Origin: CAVQFO01 sp963711725
GTDB taxonomy: Bacteria; Pseudomonadota; Gammaproteobacteria; Nitrococcales; Aquisalimonadaceae
Direction of reading: 5' to 3'
Assembly: GCA_963711725.1 (NCBI GenBank)
Contig: CAVQFO010000024.1
Location: forward strand, 186,001-250,000
Length of the DNA stretch: 64,000 bases
This document shows positions 18,344 to 27,080 of this stretch, piece after piece. The stretch's first letter is position 1. Each line of letters opens with the position of its first letter. The notes under the pieces are model-generated. The model was not told the DNA's origin. It was given only the letters and a program-made list of their open reading frames with translations, and ran no database searches. A program made the position numbers and the translations under genes.

Positions 18344-19824
18344 AGCGGGTTGGCCAAGCGGTGCAGTTTGGGCAGCAGATCCGTGGCAAGCATGCCGCGC
18401 TCGCCCTGCTCCTCGGCCACTCGATCGGCGGCGCTGCCGTGCAGGCAGACCCCGGTGCCGGCAGCTTCCATCAAGTCCATGCCCTGGGCCAGCAGACCGC
18501 CAATCACGCCGCTGAGCACGTCGCCCATGCCCCCGGAGGCCATACCCGGGTTGCCCACGGTGCAGAGCCATGGGGGTTCCCCGTTCCGCCGCACCAGCGA
18601 CCCCGCCCCCTTGAGGACAGCGGTTCCGCCGTAGCGACGGCTGATCTCGGCCACGGCATTGAAGCGATCGGACTGGATATCGGAGACCGAAACACCAAGC
18701 AGCCGGGCGGCCTCGCCGGGATGCGGCGTCAGCACCCAATTCGATCTCGTCTGCGGCTTTTCCGCCAGCAGATTCAGGCCGTCCGCGTCCACTACCATGG
18801 GCCCGTCAAAGGACAGCGCCTGCTCGAACAGCGCGCGAGACCAGTTGCTGCGCCCCAGTCCGGGACCAAGAATCACCACCGAGGCCCGGCCCAGCAATGA
18901 CTCCAAGGCCTTGGCCACATCCATCGGATGGCACATGATCTCCGGCTGACCCGCGATAATGGGCGCACAGTGCTCGGGCCGGGTAGCCGCGCTGACCAGA
19001 CCGGCACCGACCCGGCCCGCGGCCTGAGCCGCCATGCGCGTCGCCCCGCCCATACCGTGATCCCCGCCCACCACGAGCACGTGGCCAAAAGCACCCTTGT
19101 GGGCGATCCTTGAGCGCGGCGCCAGCAGGTGGCACACGCCGGTGTAATCCATACGCAACGCCGCCGGCTCCATGCGCTTAAGAAGCTGGGCCGGCACGCC
19201 CAGGTCGTAGAACTGAATCTGGCCGCAATAATCGGCCGCCTCACCGGTGAACAAACCCCGTTTGAGCGCCAGGAACGTAGGCGTGAGCTGGGCATGCACG
19301 GCAACGCCCAGCGCCATGCCGGTACCGGCATGCAGTCCGGAGGGCACGTCCACGGCCAGCACGGGGAGACCGCTGTCGTTGAGCGCGAGAATGGCGTCCC
19401 GGTAAGCGCCCTCCACCTCGCGGGACAGCCCCGTACCGAAAATGGCGTCCACCACCAGCTCGCTGTCCTCAAGCAATTCGGGACGAAACGCCAGGCGCTC
19501 GCCGCCCGCATCCAGAAACCGCTCGGCAACAGTCCGGGCGTCCCCGGAGATCTTCTCGGGATCTCCCATCTGCAGGACCCTTACCGGCCATCCGGCCTGG
19601 CGGGCCAATTCGGCGATGACGAAGCCGTCGCCGCCGTTGTTACCGGTGCCGCAGACCACGGCCAGCGGTCGCGGGTCGGGCCAGTAGGCGCGAAGCATTT
19701 CGAAGGCGAAACCGCCCGCCCGTTCCATGAGCGTGAGCCCCTGCATCCCGAATTCATCAACGGCAAGGCGGTCCATTTCACCCACCTGCTCGGGCCTGTA
19801 GAGGTCTCTCGGCAGTTGCATCAT
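18340..19824 (-). CDS. nnr: Bifunctional NAD(P)H-hydrate epimerase / dehydratase
   Basis: A 494-residue fusion that repairs hydrated NADH and NADPH. The N-terminal half (about 1-215) is the epimerase with CGTGNNGGDGFV; the C-terminal half is the ADP/ATP-dependent dehydratase with LTPHPGEAARLLG and GMGDVLSGVIGGLL. The ATG at 19824 is preceded by a strong AAAGGAGG site, so the 37 extra upstream codons are excluded. It heads the nnr-tsaE-amiB-mutL series and is divergent from queG. Confidence 0.96.
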   Translation of the reverse strand: MMQLPRDLYRPEQVGEMDRLAVDEFGMQGLTLMERAGGFAFEMLRAYWPDPRPLAVVCGTGNNGGDGFVIAELARQAGWPVRVLQMGDPEKISGDARTVAERFLDAGGERLAFRPELLEDSELVVDAIFGTGLSREVEGAYRDAILALNDSGLPVLAVDVPSGLHAGTGMALGVAVHAQLTPTFLALKRGLFTGEAADYCGQIQFYDLGVPAQLLKRMEPAALRMDYTGVCHLLAPRSRIAHKGAFGHVLVVGGDHGMGGATRMAAQAAGRVGAGLVSAATRPEHCAPIIAGQPEIMCHPMDVAKALESLLGRASVVILGPGLGRSNWSRALFEQALSFDGPMVVDADGLNLLAEKPQTRSNWVLTPHPGEAARLLGVSVSDIQSDRFNAVAEISRRYGGTAVLKGAGSLVRRNGEPPWLCTVGNPGMASGGMGDVLSGVIGGLLAQGMDLMEAAGTGVCLHGSAADRVAEEQGERGMLATDLLPKLHRLANPL

Positions 19825-19978
19825 CGGCGTTCCTCCTTTGCAAGCGACACGACCGCATGCCCATGGCGGGCACTGGGCGATCCGTCCGCGCTGATCCCTG
19901 ATTTGAAAACAGCCCTTGGAGCGGGATCCCCTCACCCCGATCCAGGCTGCTGGGGCGCCAAGGCCCGCTTTGGAGCGT

Positions 19979-19984
19979 TACAAT
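19979..19984 (+). promoter_or_regulatory. Possible -10 element of queG
   Basis: TACAAT lies only 6 bases before the queG ATG at 19991. If used, transcription would begin at or next to the start codon, giving an almost leaderless mRNA. No good -35 is visible, so the call is tentative. Confidence 0.25.
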
Positions 19985-19990
19985 GGCGCC

Positions 19991-21106
19991 ATGACCGCGC
20001 AAAGGCAACAAGATCGCAGCCGTGAAATCGACCTGGCGGGCCTAGCCCGGCGCATCAAGGACTGGGGCCGCGAATTGGGTTTCCAACAGGTGGGGATCAC
20101 CGATACCGACCTGAGCGAAGCCGAGCAGCATTTGAACGGCTGGCTCGCGGCCGGCCGCAACGGCGAACTGGACTACATGTCTCGGCACGGAAGCAAACGC
20201 ACCCGCCCGGCCGAGCTGGTGCCGGGCACCCAGCGGGTCATTTCCGTTCGCATGGACTACTGGCCCGGAGAAGCAGACGAAGCCGGCAAGACCCTCGACG
20301 ACGGCCGCCGCAGCTTCGTCTCACGCTACGCCCTGGGCAGGGACTACCACAAAGTCCTGCGCAAGCGGTTGCAACGCCTGGCGGATCGGATTGCGGAGGT
20401 TGTCGGCCCCTTCGGCTACCGGGCCTTCGTCGACAGCGCTCCGGTCATGGAAAAGGCGCTGGCCGAAAAGGCGGGCCTGGGATGGATCGGAAAGCACAGC
20501 ATTCTGATCAATCGACAGGCCGGGTCCTATTTCTTCCTGGGCGAACTCTATACGGACCTGCCGCTGCCCGTGGACCAGCCCGCAGCCGAGCACTGCGGCA
20601 CCTGCCGCAGTTGCCTGGACGCCTGCCCCACGGGGGCCATTGTCGGCCCTTACCAGGTGGACGCACGTCGCTGCATCTCCTATCTGACCATCGAGCTGCG
20701 CGGCTCCATCCCGGCGGAGCTGCGCCCCTTGATGGGCAATCGCATCTTCGGCTGCGACGACTGCCAGATCGCCTGCCCTTGGAACAAGTATGCCCAGATC
20801 ACCGCGGAACCGGATTTCAGCCCCCGGGCGCATCTGGATACCGCCGGCCTGACCGAGCTTTTCCAGTGGTCGGAGGCAGAATTCCTGAAGAATACGGAAG
20901 GCTCCGCCATTCGCCGCGCCGGCTATGAAGGCTGGCTGCGGAACATCGCCGTGGCCTTGGGCAACGGCCCCGCGTCCACCGAGGCAGTGGCCGCCCTGCG
21001 ACGCCGCTCGGACCACCCGTCCCCGGTGGTTCGCGAACACGTGCGCTGGGCATTGAACCGCCTGGCCCCGGACGGTACGGCGTCAACATCGGAGGATCGC
21101 CAATGA
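19991..21106 (+). CDS. queG: Epoxyqueuosine reductase QueG
   Basis: A 371-residue cobalamin-dependent iron-sulfur enzyme that performs the last step of queuosine synthesis in tRNA. Two 4Fe-4S clusters are indicated by CGTCRSCLDACPTG and CDDCQIACPWN; a HEAT-like tail follows. The ATG at 19991 fits family length. Divergent from nnr across 166 bp, and overlapping the following HemD-like gene by 4 bp (ATGA). Confidence 0.96.
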   Translation: MTAQRQQDRSREIDLAGLARRIKDWGRELGFQQVGITDTDLSEAEQHLNGWLAAGRNGELDYMSRHGSKRTRPAELVPGTQRVISVRMDYWPGEADEAGKTLDDGRRSFVSRYALGRDYHKVLRKRLQRLADRIAEVVGPFGYRAFVDSAPVMEKALAEKAGLGWIGKHSILINRQAGSYFFLGELYTDLPLPVDQPAAEHCGTCRSCLDACPTGAIVGPYQVDARRCISYLTIELRGSIPAELRPLMGNRIFGCDDCQIACPWNKYAQITAEPDFSPRAHLDTAGLTELFQWSEAEFLKNTEGSAIRRAGYEGWLRNIAVALGNGPASTEAVAALRRRSDHPSPVVREHVRWALNRLAPDGTASTSEDRQ

Positions 21107-21930
21107 ACGCACCCCTGGACGGCCTGACGGTGGCGGTTCCCGAAAGCCGGGAATTGGACCTGTTCGCGCGAATGCTGGAGGAACGTGGCGCCCGGACACT
21201 GCGCTGCCCGCTTGTGAACATCCGCGACGCACCGGACCCCGGGCCCGTGATCGCCTGGATTAGCCGTTTCATCGAAACGCCGCCGGACGAACTGATTCTG
21301 CTCACCGGCGAAGGGCTCAACAGACTGCTCGGCTTCGCCCAGCGCGCCGATCTGGAACAACCGTTCGTGGCCGCGCTGGGGCGGACCCGCATTATCGCGC
21401 GGGGTCCCAAACCCGGTCGCGCCCTGCGGCCGCTGCACCGGAAACCGGCCCTGGTGGCCAAACCGGCGACGACGCCGGGCGTCATTCAATGCCTGGAGGA
21501 GATCGACCTGACTGGCCATCGGGTGGGCGTTCAGCTCTACGGAACGGAGCCGAATCCACTCCTGATGGATGCGTTGCGCGGAGCGGGAGCCGAACCGGAC
21601 CCGGTGGCTCCCTATGTCTATGCGGACGACGTGGACGATCCCGACGTGCTGGCCCTGATCGATGCCCTGGCGCACGGTGCCGTGGACGCCATCGCCTTCA
21701 CCAGCAAGACTCAGGTCAAACGGCTGACGGACGTCGCCCGGGGCGCCGGCCGCCTGGAGGAACTCCATCAAGCGCTTTCCCGCGCGTTGATCGCCGCCGT
21801 GGGGCCGGTGGCCGCGGATGAACTGCGTCTGCTCGGGCACGAACCGAAGCTCGTGCCCGAGGACAGCTATTTCATGAAGCCCCTGGTAAGGGAGATCGTT
21901 GCGTGGCGTGCCTCGGCGCTGGCCGAGTGA
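21103..21930 (+). CDS. Uroporphyrinogen-III synthase family protein (HemD-like)
   Basis: A 275-residue two-lobed protein of the HemD family, which closes and inverts hydroxymethylbilane to uroporphyrinogen III. Recognisable features are the N-terminal LTVAVPESRELDLFARML lobe, VGVQLYGTEPNPLL in the middle and the DAIAFTSKTQVKRL segment. It is coupled to queG rather than to hemC, so it could be a second HemD-like protein rather than the main heme-pathway enzyme. Its stop abuts the panD stop on the other strand. Confidence 0.75.
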   Translation: MNAPLDGLTVAVPESRELDLFARMLEERGARTLRCPLVNIRDAPDPGPVIAWISRFIETPPDELILLTGEGLNRLLGFAQRADLEQPFVAALGRTRIIARGPKPGRALRPLHRKPALVAKPATTPGVIQCLEEIDLTGHRVGVQLYGTEPNPLLMDALRGAGAEPDPVAPYVYADDVDDPDVLALIDALAHGAVDAIAFTSKTQVKRLTDVARGAGRLEELHQALSRALIAAVGPVAADELRLLGHEPKLVPEDSYFMKPLVREIVAWRASALAE

Positions 21931-22311
21931 TCAGGCAACCTGCAGGGGAATGGCGTGGCGGCGGTTGATGATGCGGTTGTCCGCATCACAATAGACCAGG
22001 GTCGGGCGGTACTCAGCCATCTCCGCCTCGGAAACGGAACAATACACGCAGATAATCACGCGATCGCCCTCGTTCGCCTTGTGCGCGGCCGCACCGTTCA
22101 TGGAAATGATCCCCGAACCGGCCTCACCGCGAATGGCGTAGGTGGAGAACCGCTCGCCATTGTTCAGGTTGTAAACATGAATCTGCTCGTACTCCAGGAT
22201 GCCGGCGGCTTCCAGCAGATCCGAGTCGATGGCGCAGGAGCCCTCGTATTCAAGCTCCGTGTGGGTCACACAGGCCTGATGGAGCTTGCACTTGAGCATG
22301 TTCATATGCAT
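21931..22311 (-). CDS. panD: Aspartate 1-decarboxylase proenzyme
   Basis: A 126-residue pyruvoyl enzyme that makes beta-alanine for pantothenate. Self-cleavage occurs between Gly24 and Ser25 (YEGSCAID); starting at the ATG at 22311 places the serine at 25, exactly as in E. coli, so this start is preferred over two nearby ATGs. It follows panC after 124 bp and completes a panB-panC-panD set. Confidence 0.96.
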   Translation of the reverse strand: MHMNMLKCKLHQACVTHTELEYEGSCAIDSDLLEAAGILEYEQIHVYNLNNGERFSTYAIRGEAGSGIISMNGAAAHKANEGDRVIICVYCSVSEAEMAEYRPTLVYCDADNRIINRRHAIPLQVA

Positions 22312-22435
22312 AAGCGTTCACCGTCCCCGTCTTCCGGGTTGTTTGGAAAGCCCGCTCTCACGGGTCACATCTAGGGGCTATGTCCCCTTAACAGCCCACC
22401 GGGTTCATATTGCACAGCAACATATTATTCCTCAA

Positions 22436-23296
22436 CTAACCCGGCGAATTCAATCGGACTTCCAAATTGTCGATCAGGCGCGCCTTGCCCAGATGCGCGG
22501 CGGTCAGCACAACCAGCGCCTCGTCTCCGGCCTCGGGCCGCCCCAGATCCGCCTGCCGGCGGACGCTGAAGTAGTCACAACTCAACCCTTCGTCTTCCAG
22601 CGCCTTGCGCCCCCATTTCTCAACACTCGCGTAGTCCGTCTCGCCTTCCTCCAGGCGCCGCGCGGCGGCCTGAAGTGTGCGGTAGACGACGGGGGCCCTC
22701 CGGCGCTCAGCCGGAGAAAGATACCCGTTGCGGGAGCTCATTGCCAGACCGTCGTCCTCCCTCACGGTCTCACCGCCGCGGATATCCACCGGGATATTGA
22801 GATCGCCTGCAACTCGCCGAATTACCGCCAATTGCTGGTAATCCTTCTTGCCGAACAAGGCTACATCCGGTTGCACGATATTCATGAGCTTGGTGACCAC
22901 GGTGGCCACCCCCGTGAAATGCCCGATGCGAAAAGCCCCGCACAGGATATCTCCCAGGCCCGGCACCGCCACGCGGGTCAGTTCCTGGACGCCGCGGGGG
23001 TACATCTCCCGCATGCTGGGGGCGAAGATGGCATCCACGCGGACATCCGAAAGGCTTTTGCGATCGTCGTCCAGGGTCCGCGGATAGGCGTCGAAATCCT
23101 CGCCCTCTCCGAACTGGATGGGATTGACGAAAATGCTCACCACGGTGTGGTCGGCCATGCCGTTGGCCTGTTCCACCAGGCTGACATGGCCGGCGTGCAG
23201 GTTCCCCATGGTCGGCACCAGGGCAACGGTTTCCCCGGCTCGGCGCCAGCCGGCGACCAACTCCCTCATTTCGGCGATTTCGTGGATCATCTTCAT
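22436..23296 (-). CDS. panC: Pantothenate synthetase
   Basis: A 286-residue enzyme that ligates pantoate and beta-alanine with ATP. The nucleotidyltransferase motif VPTMGNLHAGHVSLV is at the N-terminus, with FGKKDYQQL and the KMSKS-like SSRNGYLSP loop present. It starts 2 bp after the panB stop, indicating tight coupling. Confidence 0.97.
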   Translation of the reverse strand: MKMIHEIAEMRELVAGWRRAGETVALVPTMGNLHAGHVSLVEQANGMADHTVVSIFVNPIQFGEGEDFDAYPRTLDDDRKSLSDVRVDAIFAPSMREMYPRGVQELTRVAVPGLGDILCGAFRIGHFTGVATVVTKLMNIVQPDVALFGKKDYQQLAVIRRVAGDLNIPVDIRGGETVREDDGLAMSSRNGYLSPAERRRAPVVYRTLQAAARRLEEGETDYASVEKWGRKALEDEGLSCDYFSVRRQADLGRPEAGDEALVVLTAAHLGKARLIDNLEVRLNSPG

Positions 23297-23298
23297 GG

Positions 23299-24123
23299 TC
23301 AGAAACTGTGCTCCGAGGCGGGAAAGCTACCATCCTTCACCGCAGCGACATAGCCGCCCACGGCTTCCTGCAGGGAGGCGGCCCCCTCCATGAAATTTCG
23401 GGCGAATTTCGGCGGTCGACCCGGGGTAAACCCGAGCATGTCCTGCACCACCAGAATCTGGCCGTCGCACCGGAGGCCGGCGCCGATCCCAATCACCGGG
23501 ATTCGAAGGCGTCCGCTGATCTCGGCGGCAAGCTCCGCCGGCACGCATTCCAGCAGGAGCACGTCAGCCCCCGCCTCTTCCACGGCCAGGGCATCAGCCA
23601 CCATCGCCTCGGCGGCGGCCTCGTCGCGGCCCTGCACCCGGTAACCGCCGATCTTGTGAACGGATTGGGGCTGCAACCCCAGATGGGCACACACCGGGAT
23701 GCCCGCCCGAGACAGGTGGCGGACGACTTCCGCCTGATCGCCGGCACCTTCCAGCTTCACCATCTGCGCGCCGCCTTCCTTCATCAGACGGCCGGCGTTG
23801 AGCAGGGCGTCAGCCACGGTGGCATAGCTCATGAACGGCATATCCACCATCAGCAGGGCACGCTCGGAGCCCGGCGCAACGCAGCGGGCATGGTAGATCA
23901 ACTCGTCTACGGTCACCGGCAAGGTCGTGGAACGCCCCTGGATGACCATACCCAGGGAATCACCCACCAACAGCACGTCCACGCCGGCATCGTCCAGAAG
24001 CCGGGAAAACGCGAAATCGTAGGCCGTGAGGCAGGCGATCTTCTCGCCTTCCCTCTTCATCTTGGCCAGAGAAGCCACGGTTACCGGCTTGGACGGCCGC
24101 TTCTCGGATTCGCCTGCGTACAT
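23299..24123 (-). CDS. panB: 3-methyl-2-oxobutanoate hydroxymethyltransferase
   Basis: A 274-residue (beta/alpha)8 enzyme that makes ketopantoate from 2-oxoisovalerate and methylene-tetrahydrofolate. Motifs seen: CLTAYDFAFSRLLDDAG, LVGDSLGMV, the metal-binding VDMPFMSY, and IGIGAGLRCDGQILV. First of the pan genes; the 233-bp gap upstream contains a dispersed palindrome. Confidence 0.97.
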   Translation of the reverse strand: MYAGESEKRPSKPVTVASLAKMKREGEKIACLTAYDFAFSRLLDDAGVDVLLVGDSLGMVIQGRSTTLPVTVDELIYHARCVAPGSERALLMVDMPFMSYATVADALLNAGRLMKEGGAQMVKLEGAGDQAEVVRHLSRAGIPVCAHLGLQPQSVHKIGGYRVQGRDEAAAEAMVADALAVEEAGADVLLLECVPAELAAEISGRLRIPVIGIGAGLRCDGQILVVQDMLGFTPGRPPKFARNFMEGAASLQEAVGGYVAAVKDGSFPASEHSF

Positions 24124-24237
24124 GCGGAATCTCCAGGACGACGCAGTCCCTCGGACTGCGGGGGCGGATAGGTTACTAACGTTCTCGGCAACTTGCCACG
24201 GTTCAGGGGCGCGGCGACTTCAAACGGGAAACCTCTT

Positions 24238-24315
24238 TAACACAGAGCACGCGGAGCTCCACGGAGAAAGGCAACCATCGCTTCCCCTCTGTGAAACTCT
24301 GTGTCCCTGTGGTTG
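24238..24315. repeat. Imperfect palindrome related to the 14.3-kb repeat
   Basis: The left side (aacacagagcacgcggag) and the right side (ctctgtgtccctgtggtt) form an imperfect inverted repeat between panB and the deoxynucleoside kinase gene. The right end shares the TCTGTG...CTGTGGTT core with the element at 14324-14341. Two copies in one window show it is dispersed. Confidence 0.6.
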
Positions 24316-24356
24316 AAATCCGCTTTTGATCGACCCCAGCGGGGATTCGCCGCCAA

Positions 24357-25007
24357 TCACAGGGCGATAGGGGTGGGATTGAAGTAGTGCCGCCCGCTGC
24401 GCACCGTGCGCAAGTGCTCCAGCAGCAGCTGGTAATCGGCCTCGTTGTCGACCAGATCGATCTCCGTGGCGTTGACGATCAGCAGGGGCGCGCGGTCGTA
24501 ATGATAGAAGAACTGGACGTAGGCCTCGGAGATGCGTCGCAGGTAGGCGGGATCCATGGACTGCTCGTAGGCGATGCCCCGCTTGCCGATTCGCTTCAGC
24601 AGCACCTCCACCGGCGCCTGCAGATAGATCACCAGGTCCGGCGGCCCCACCTCCGGGGCAAGCGCCTGGTAGACCTTGTCGTAGAGTCGGAACTCCTCCT
24701 CGCCCAGATTGGCGCCGGCAAACATCCGGTCCTTGTCGAACAGGAAATCGGCGACCCGGGCGGGCGCGAACATGTCCCCCTGGCGCAATCGGCGCAGCTG
24801 ATCGGCTCGCTGCATCAGGAAATACATCTGGGTGGCGAACGCCGCGTCTCGGGGGTTGCTGTAGAACCGCTCCAGAAACGGGTTCTTTTCCGCCTCTTCA
24901 AGCAGAATTTCGGTATCCAGGGTCTGCGCCAGGCGCCGGGCCAGACTGGTCTTGCCGACGCCGATGGGGCCTTCCACCACGATGTATCGCGGATATTCGT
25001 CTGTCAT
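24357..25007 (-). CDS. Deoxynucleoside kinase family protein
   Basis: A 216-residue P-loop kinase of the deoxyadenosine/deoxyguanosine kinase family, which phosphorylates salvaged deoxynucleosides. VEGPIGVGKTSLARRLA is at the N-terminus. The start at 25007 (MTDEYPRYIVVEG) matches the family; the longer open frame runs into a palindrome. This gene sits between folK and panB in many gammaproteobacteria. Exact nucleoside preference cannot be read. Confidence 0.85.
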   Translation of the reverse strand: MTDEYPRYIVVEGPIGVGKTSLARRLAQTLDTEILLEEAEKNPFLERFYSNPRDAAFATQMYFLMQRADQLRRLRQGDMFAPARVADFLFDKDRMFAGANLGEEEFRLYDKVYQALAPEVGPPDLVIYLQAPVEVLLKRIGKRGIAYEQSMDPAYLRRISEAYVQFFYHYDRAPLLIVNATEIDLVDNEADYQLLLEHLRTVRSGRHYFNPTPIAL

Positions 25008-25044
25008 TCTTCGTCTCGACTCCAGGGCCTGACCGCGGCCTAGG

Positions 25045-25188
25045 GCTCTTTCATGGTGATATTTACGCATTCAGCGCCCCTGGCCGTGTTGCGGCTCTTG
25101 CAAAGGACCGGGCCATTCGGCTGCAAGCCGCGCCTTGCCAGGAACACTGACAGACCAACTGAATGCGTAAATATCACCTTGAAAGAGC
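25045..25188. repeat. 144-bp palindromic element with 30-bp terminal inverted repeats
   Basis: Arms at 25045-25074 and 25159-25188 are inverted copies matching at 29 of 30 bases (outer end GCTCTTTCA, inner end CGCATTCAG). Inside, CCTGGC/GCCAGG and CTTGCA/TGCAAG pairs extend the fold, so nearly the whole segment can form one long hairpin. It ends 1 base before the folK stop codon and fills the gap to the kinase gene. No ORF inside. It resembles a MITE or a processing hairpin. Confidence 0.85.
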
Positions 25189-25189
25189 A

Positions 25190-25705
25190 CTACGGCGGCG
25201 GCGCAACCCGCTGCAACCCGCCCCGCGGACAACGCGCCAGAAGCTCCGTCAAGGCCGGCCCTCCGGGCACCGCAACGGCCTCGTCCAGTTCTGCCAGAGG
25301 ATACAAGACAAAGGCGCGTTCGTGTAAGCCGGGATGGGGAACCGTCAGGCGCGAGGTGGCCACGCGGCGCTCGCCCCACAGCAGGATGTCCAGGTCCAGG
25401 GTGCGCGCTCCCCAGCGCCGGAGCCGACGCCGGCCATGAGCGGACTCGATGGCCTGAAGCGCGTCCAGCAGCGCCTCGGGCTCCAATGCCGTGCGCAGGG
25501 CGGCCACGGCGTTGATGTAGTCAGGCTGATCCGGGGGGCCCATGGGAGGGCTGCGATACAGGCTGGAACACGCGGTGAGCCGGGTTCCGGGAATGGCATC
25601 GAGTTCGCCCACCGCACGACGCACCTGCTCCAGGGGAGCGTCAAGGTTGCTCCCCAGGCCCACATGGACCAGGGACTCGGCCCGGCGGCGGGCCACGCCA
25701 TTCAC
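25190..25705 (-). CDS. folK: 2-amino-4-hydroxy-6-hydroxymethyldihydropteridine pyrophosphokinase
   Basis: A 171-residue folate-pathway enzyme that pyrophosphorylates the pterin. Motifs: GLGSNLDAP at the N-terminus, YRSPPMGPPDQPDYINAV, RWGARTLDLDILLW and PHPGLHERAFVL. I place the start at a GTG at 25705 that overlaps the pcnB stop as GTGA; the much longer open frame reads through the pcnB region in another frame and is not supported. Confidence 0.94.
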   Translation of the reverse strand: MNGVARRRAESLVHVGLGSNLDAPLEQVRRAVGELDAIPGTRLTACSSLYRSPPMGPPDQPDYINAVAALRTALEPEALLDALQAIESAHGRRRLRRWGARTLDLDILLWGERRVATSRLTVPHPGLHERAFVLYPLAELDEAVAVPGGPALTELLARCPRGGLQRVAPPP

Positions 25706-27060
25706 TCCGAGGGCTTCGGGGCCTTGCGCCGCCGGGGCCGGCGACGGCGCCCGCGACGCGGACCGGCATCGATCATGGTCTCGCGCGAACCCTCGTCCAC
25801 CTGCTGGAAATCGGTCCACCACTTGGCCAATTCGGCGTCGGCGTCGTCCACCTCGGCGCGCAGCAGCAGAAAATCGTAGGCGGCGCGAAAGCGGGGATGC
25901 GCGGCAAGCCGGAACGGCCGCCGGCCGTTGCGCTTTTCGAAGCGCGGCTGCAGCGTAAAGATCTCCCGCATGGGAATGCTGAAGCGCTTGGGAATCGCCA
26001 CCCGGCGCACCTGGGCATCGATCGCCTCGCTGGCGGCCTTTTGCAGCGCCGGCACTTCGTTCCAGCCCTCCGCCAGCAAGGCGTCGAACTGTCCGCGGAC
26101 CACCGGCCAAAGCAGGGCCGCGAACAAGAATGCGGGGGTCACCGGCTTGCCCTCGGCGATCCGATCGTCGGTGTTCTTCAGCGCCGAGGCCACGAACTGC
26201 ATCCAGGCGCCGGTCTCGTCGCCGTCAATGCAGGCCTCGGTGCCCGGAAAGAGCTGGCGGAACAATCCATAGTGGCGCAACACTTCGAAGGTCTCCACGG
26301 CCATGCCGGCCATGAACAGCTTCAGCACCTCTTCGAACAGCCGGGCCTGGGGGATGTGCTCCAGCAGCGCGGCCATCTCGGGGATGGGCCGGGCGGTGTG
26401 CTCATCGATGCGGAAGCCGAGCTTGGCGGCGAAGCGCGCGGCGCGCAGCATGCGCACCGGATCCTCGCGGTAGCGGGTTTCCGGATCGCCGATCAGGCGG
26501 ATCAGGCCGGCCTTGAGATCATCCATGCCCCCGGTGTAGTCCACCACCGAGAAATCGGCGATGTTGTAGTAGAGGGAATTGATGGTGAAATCCCGGCGCA
26601 GGGCATCTTCTTCCAGCGTACCGTAGACGTTGTCGCGCAGAATGCGGCCGTCCTCGATCTGGACGTCGGCCTCCTCGTCGATCTCGCCGGCATCACCGTC
26701 GTGAAGCGCCCTGAATGTGGCGACCTCGATGATCTCGCGTCCGAAGTGGACGTGGGCCAGCCGGAACCGCCGGCCGATCAGCCGGCAGTTGCGGAACAGG
26801 TCCTTGACCTCCTCCGGGCTGGCATCCGTCGCCACGTCGAAATCCTTGGGCTCGCGCCCCAGGGACAAGTCCCGAACACCGCCGCCCACCATGTAGGCCT
26901 CGTACCCGGCATTCTTGAGCCGGTAGAGCACCTTGAGGGCGTTTTCGCTGATGTTTGCTCGGGAGATGCCATGCTCCGAGCGCGGGATGATCGTCGACTC
27001 GGTGGTCTGTGATTGGGTTTCGGTTTGGTTATCCGCCACTGCGTTCGCGCACTTGAGCAA
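25702..27060 (-). CDS. pcnB: Poly(A) polymerase I
   Basis: A 452-residue class II nucleotidyltransferase that polyadenylates RNA 3' ends and promotes decay. The head domain has VGGGVRDLSLGREPKDFDVAT, with catalytic aspartates in DFDVAT, then LIGRRFRLAHVHF and RRDFTINSLYYN. The C-terminus is basic (GRRRRPRRRKAPK), typical of PcnB and unlike CCA-adding enzyme. It precedes folK with a 4-bp overlap. Confidence 0.94.
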   Translation of the reverse strand: MLKCANAVADNQTETQSQTTESTIIPRSEHGISRANISENALKVLYRLKNAGYEAYMVGGGVRDLSLGREPKDFDVATDASPEEVKDLFRNCRLIGRRFRLAHVHFGREIIEVATFRALHDGDAGEIDEEADVQIEDGRILRDNVYGTLEEDALRRDFTINSLYYNIADFSVVDYTGGMDDLKAGLIRLIGDPETRYREDPVRMLRAARFAAKLGFRIDEHTARPIPEMAALLEHIPQARLFEEVLKLFMAGMAVETFEVLRHYGLFRQLFPGTEACIDGDETGAWMQFVASALKNTDDRIAEGKPVTPAFLFAALLWPVVRGQFDALLAEGWNEVPALQKAASEAIDAQVRRVAIPKRFSIPMREIFTLQPRFEKRNGRRPFRLAAHPRFRAAYDFLLLRAEVDDADAELAKWWTDFQQVDEGSRETMIDAGPRRGRRRRPRRRKAPKPSE

Positions 27061-27080
27061 AGTTTGGGAGCGCGTATAAT
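27053..27080 (+). promoter_or_regulatory. Sigma-70-like promoter pointing toward tRNA-Glu
   Basis: TTGAGC (27053-27058), a 16-base spacer and a perfect TATAAT (27075-27080) read on the plus strand. The next plus-strand gene is tRNA-Glu about 240 bases on, so this may drive a long-leader tRNA transcript. It partly overlaps the 5' end of pcnB on the other strand. A GTATTC/GAATAC hairpin lies in the leader at 27231-27246. Confidence 0.45.

Noticed and set aside
25342..26110. Long upstream extension of the folK frame
   Set aside because: The upstream part reads pcnB DNA in another register; folK has a GTG start overlapping the pcnB stop.
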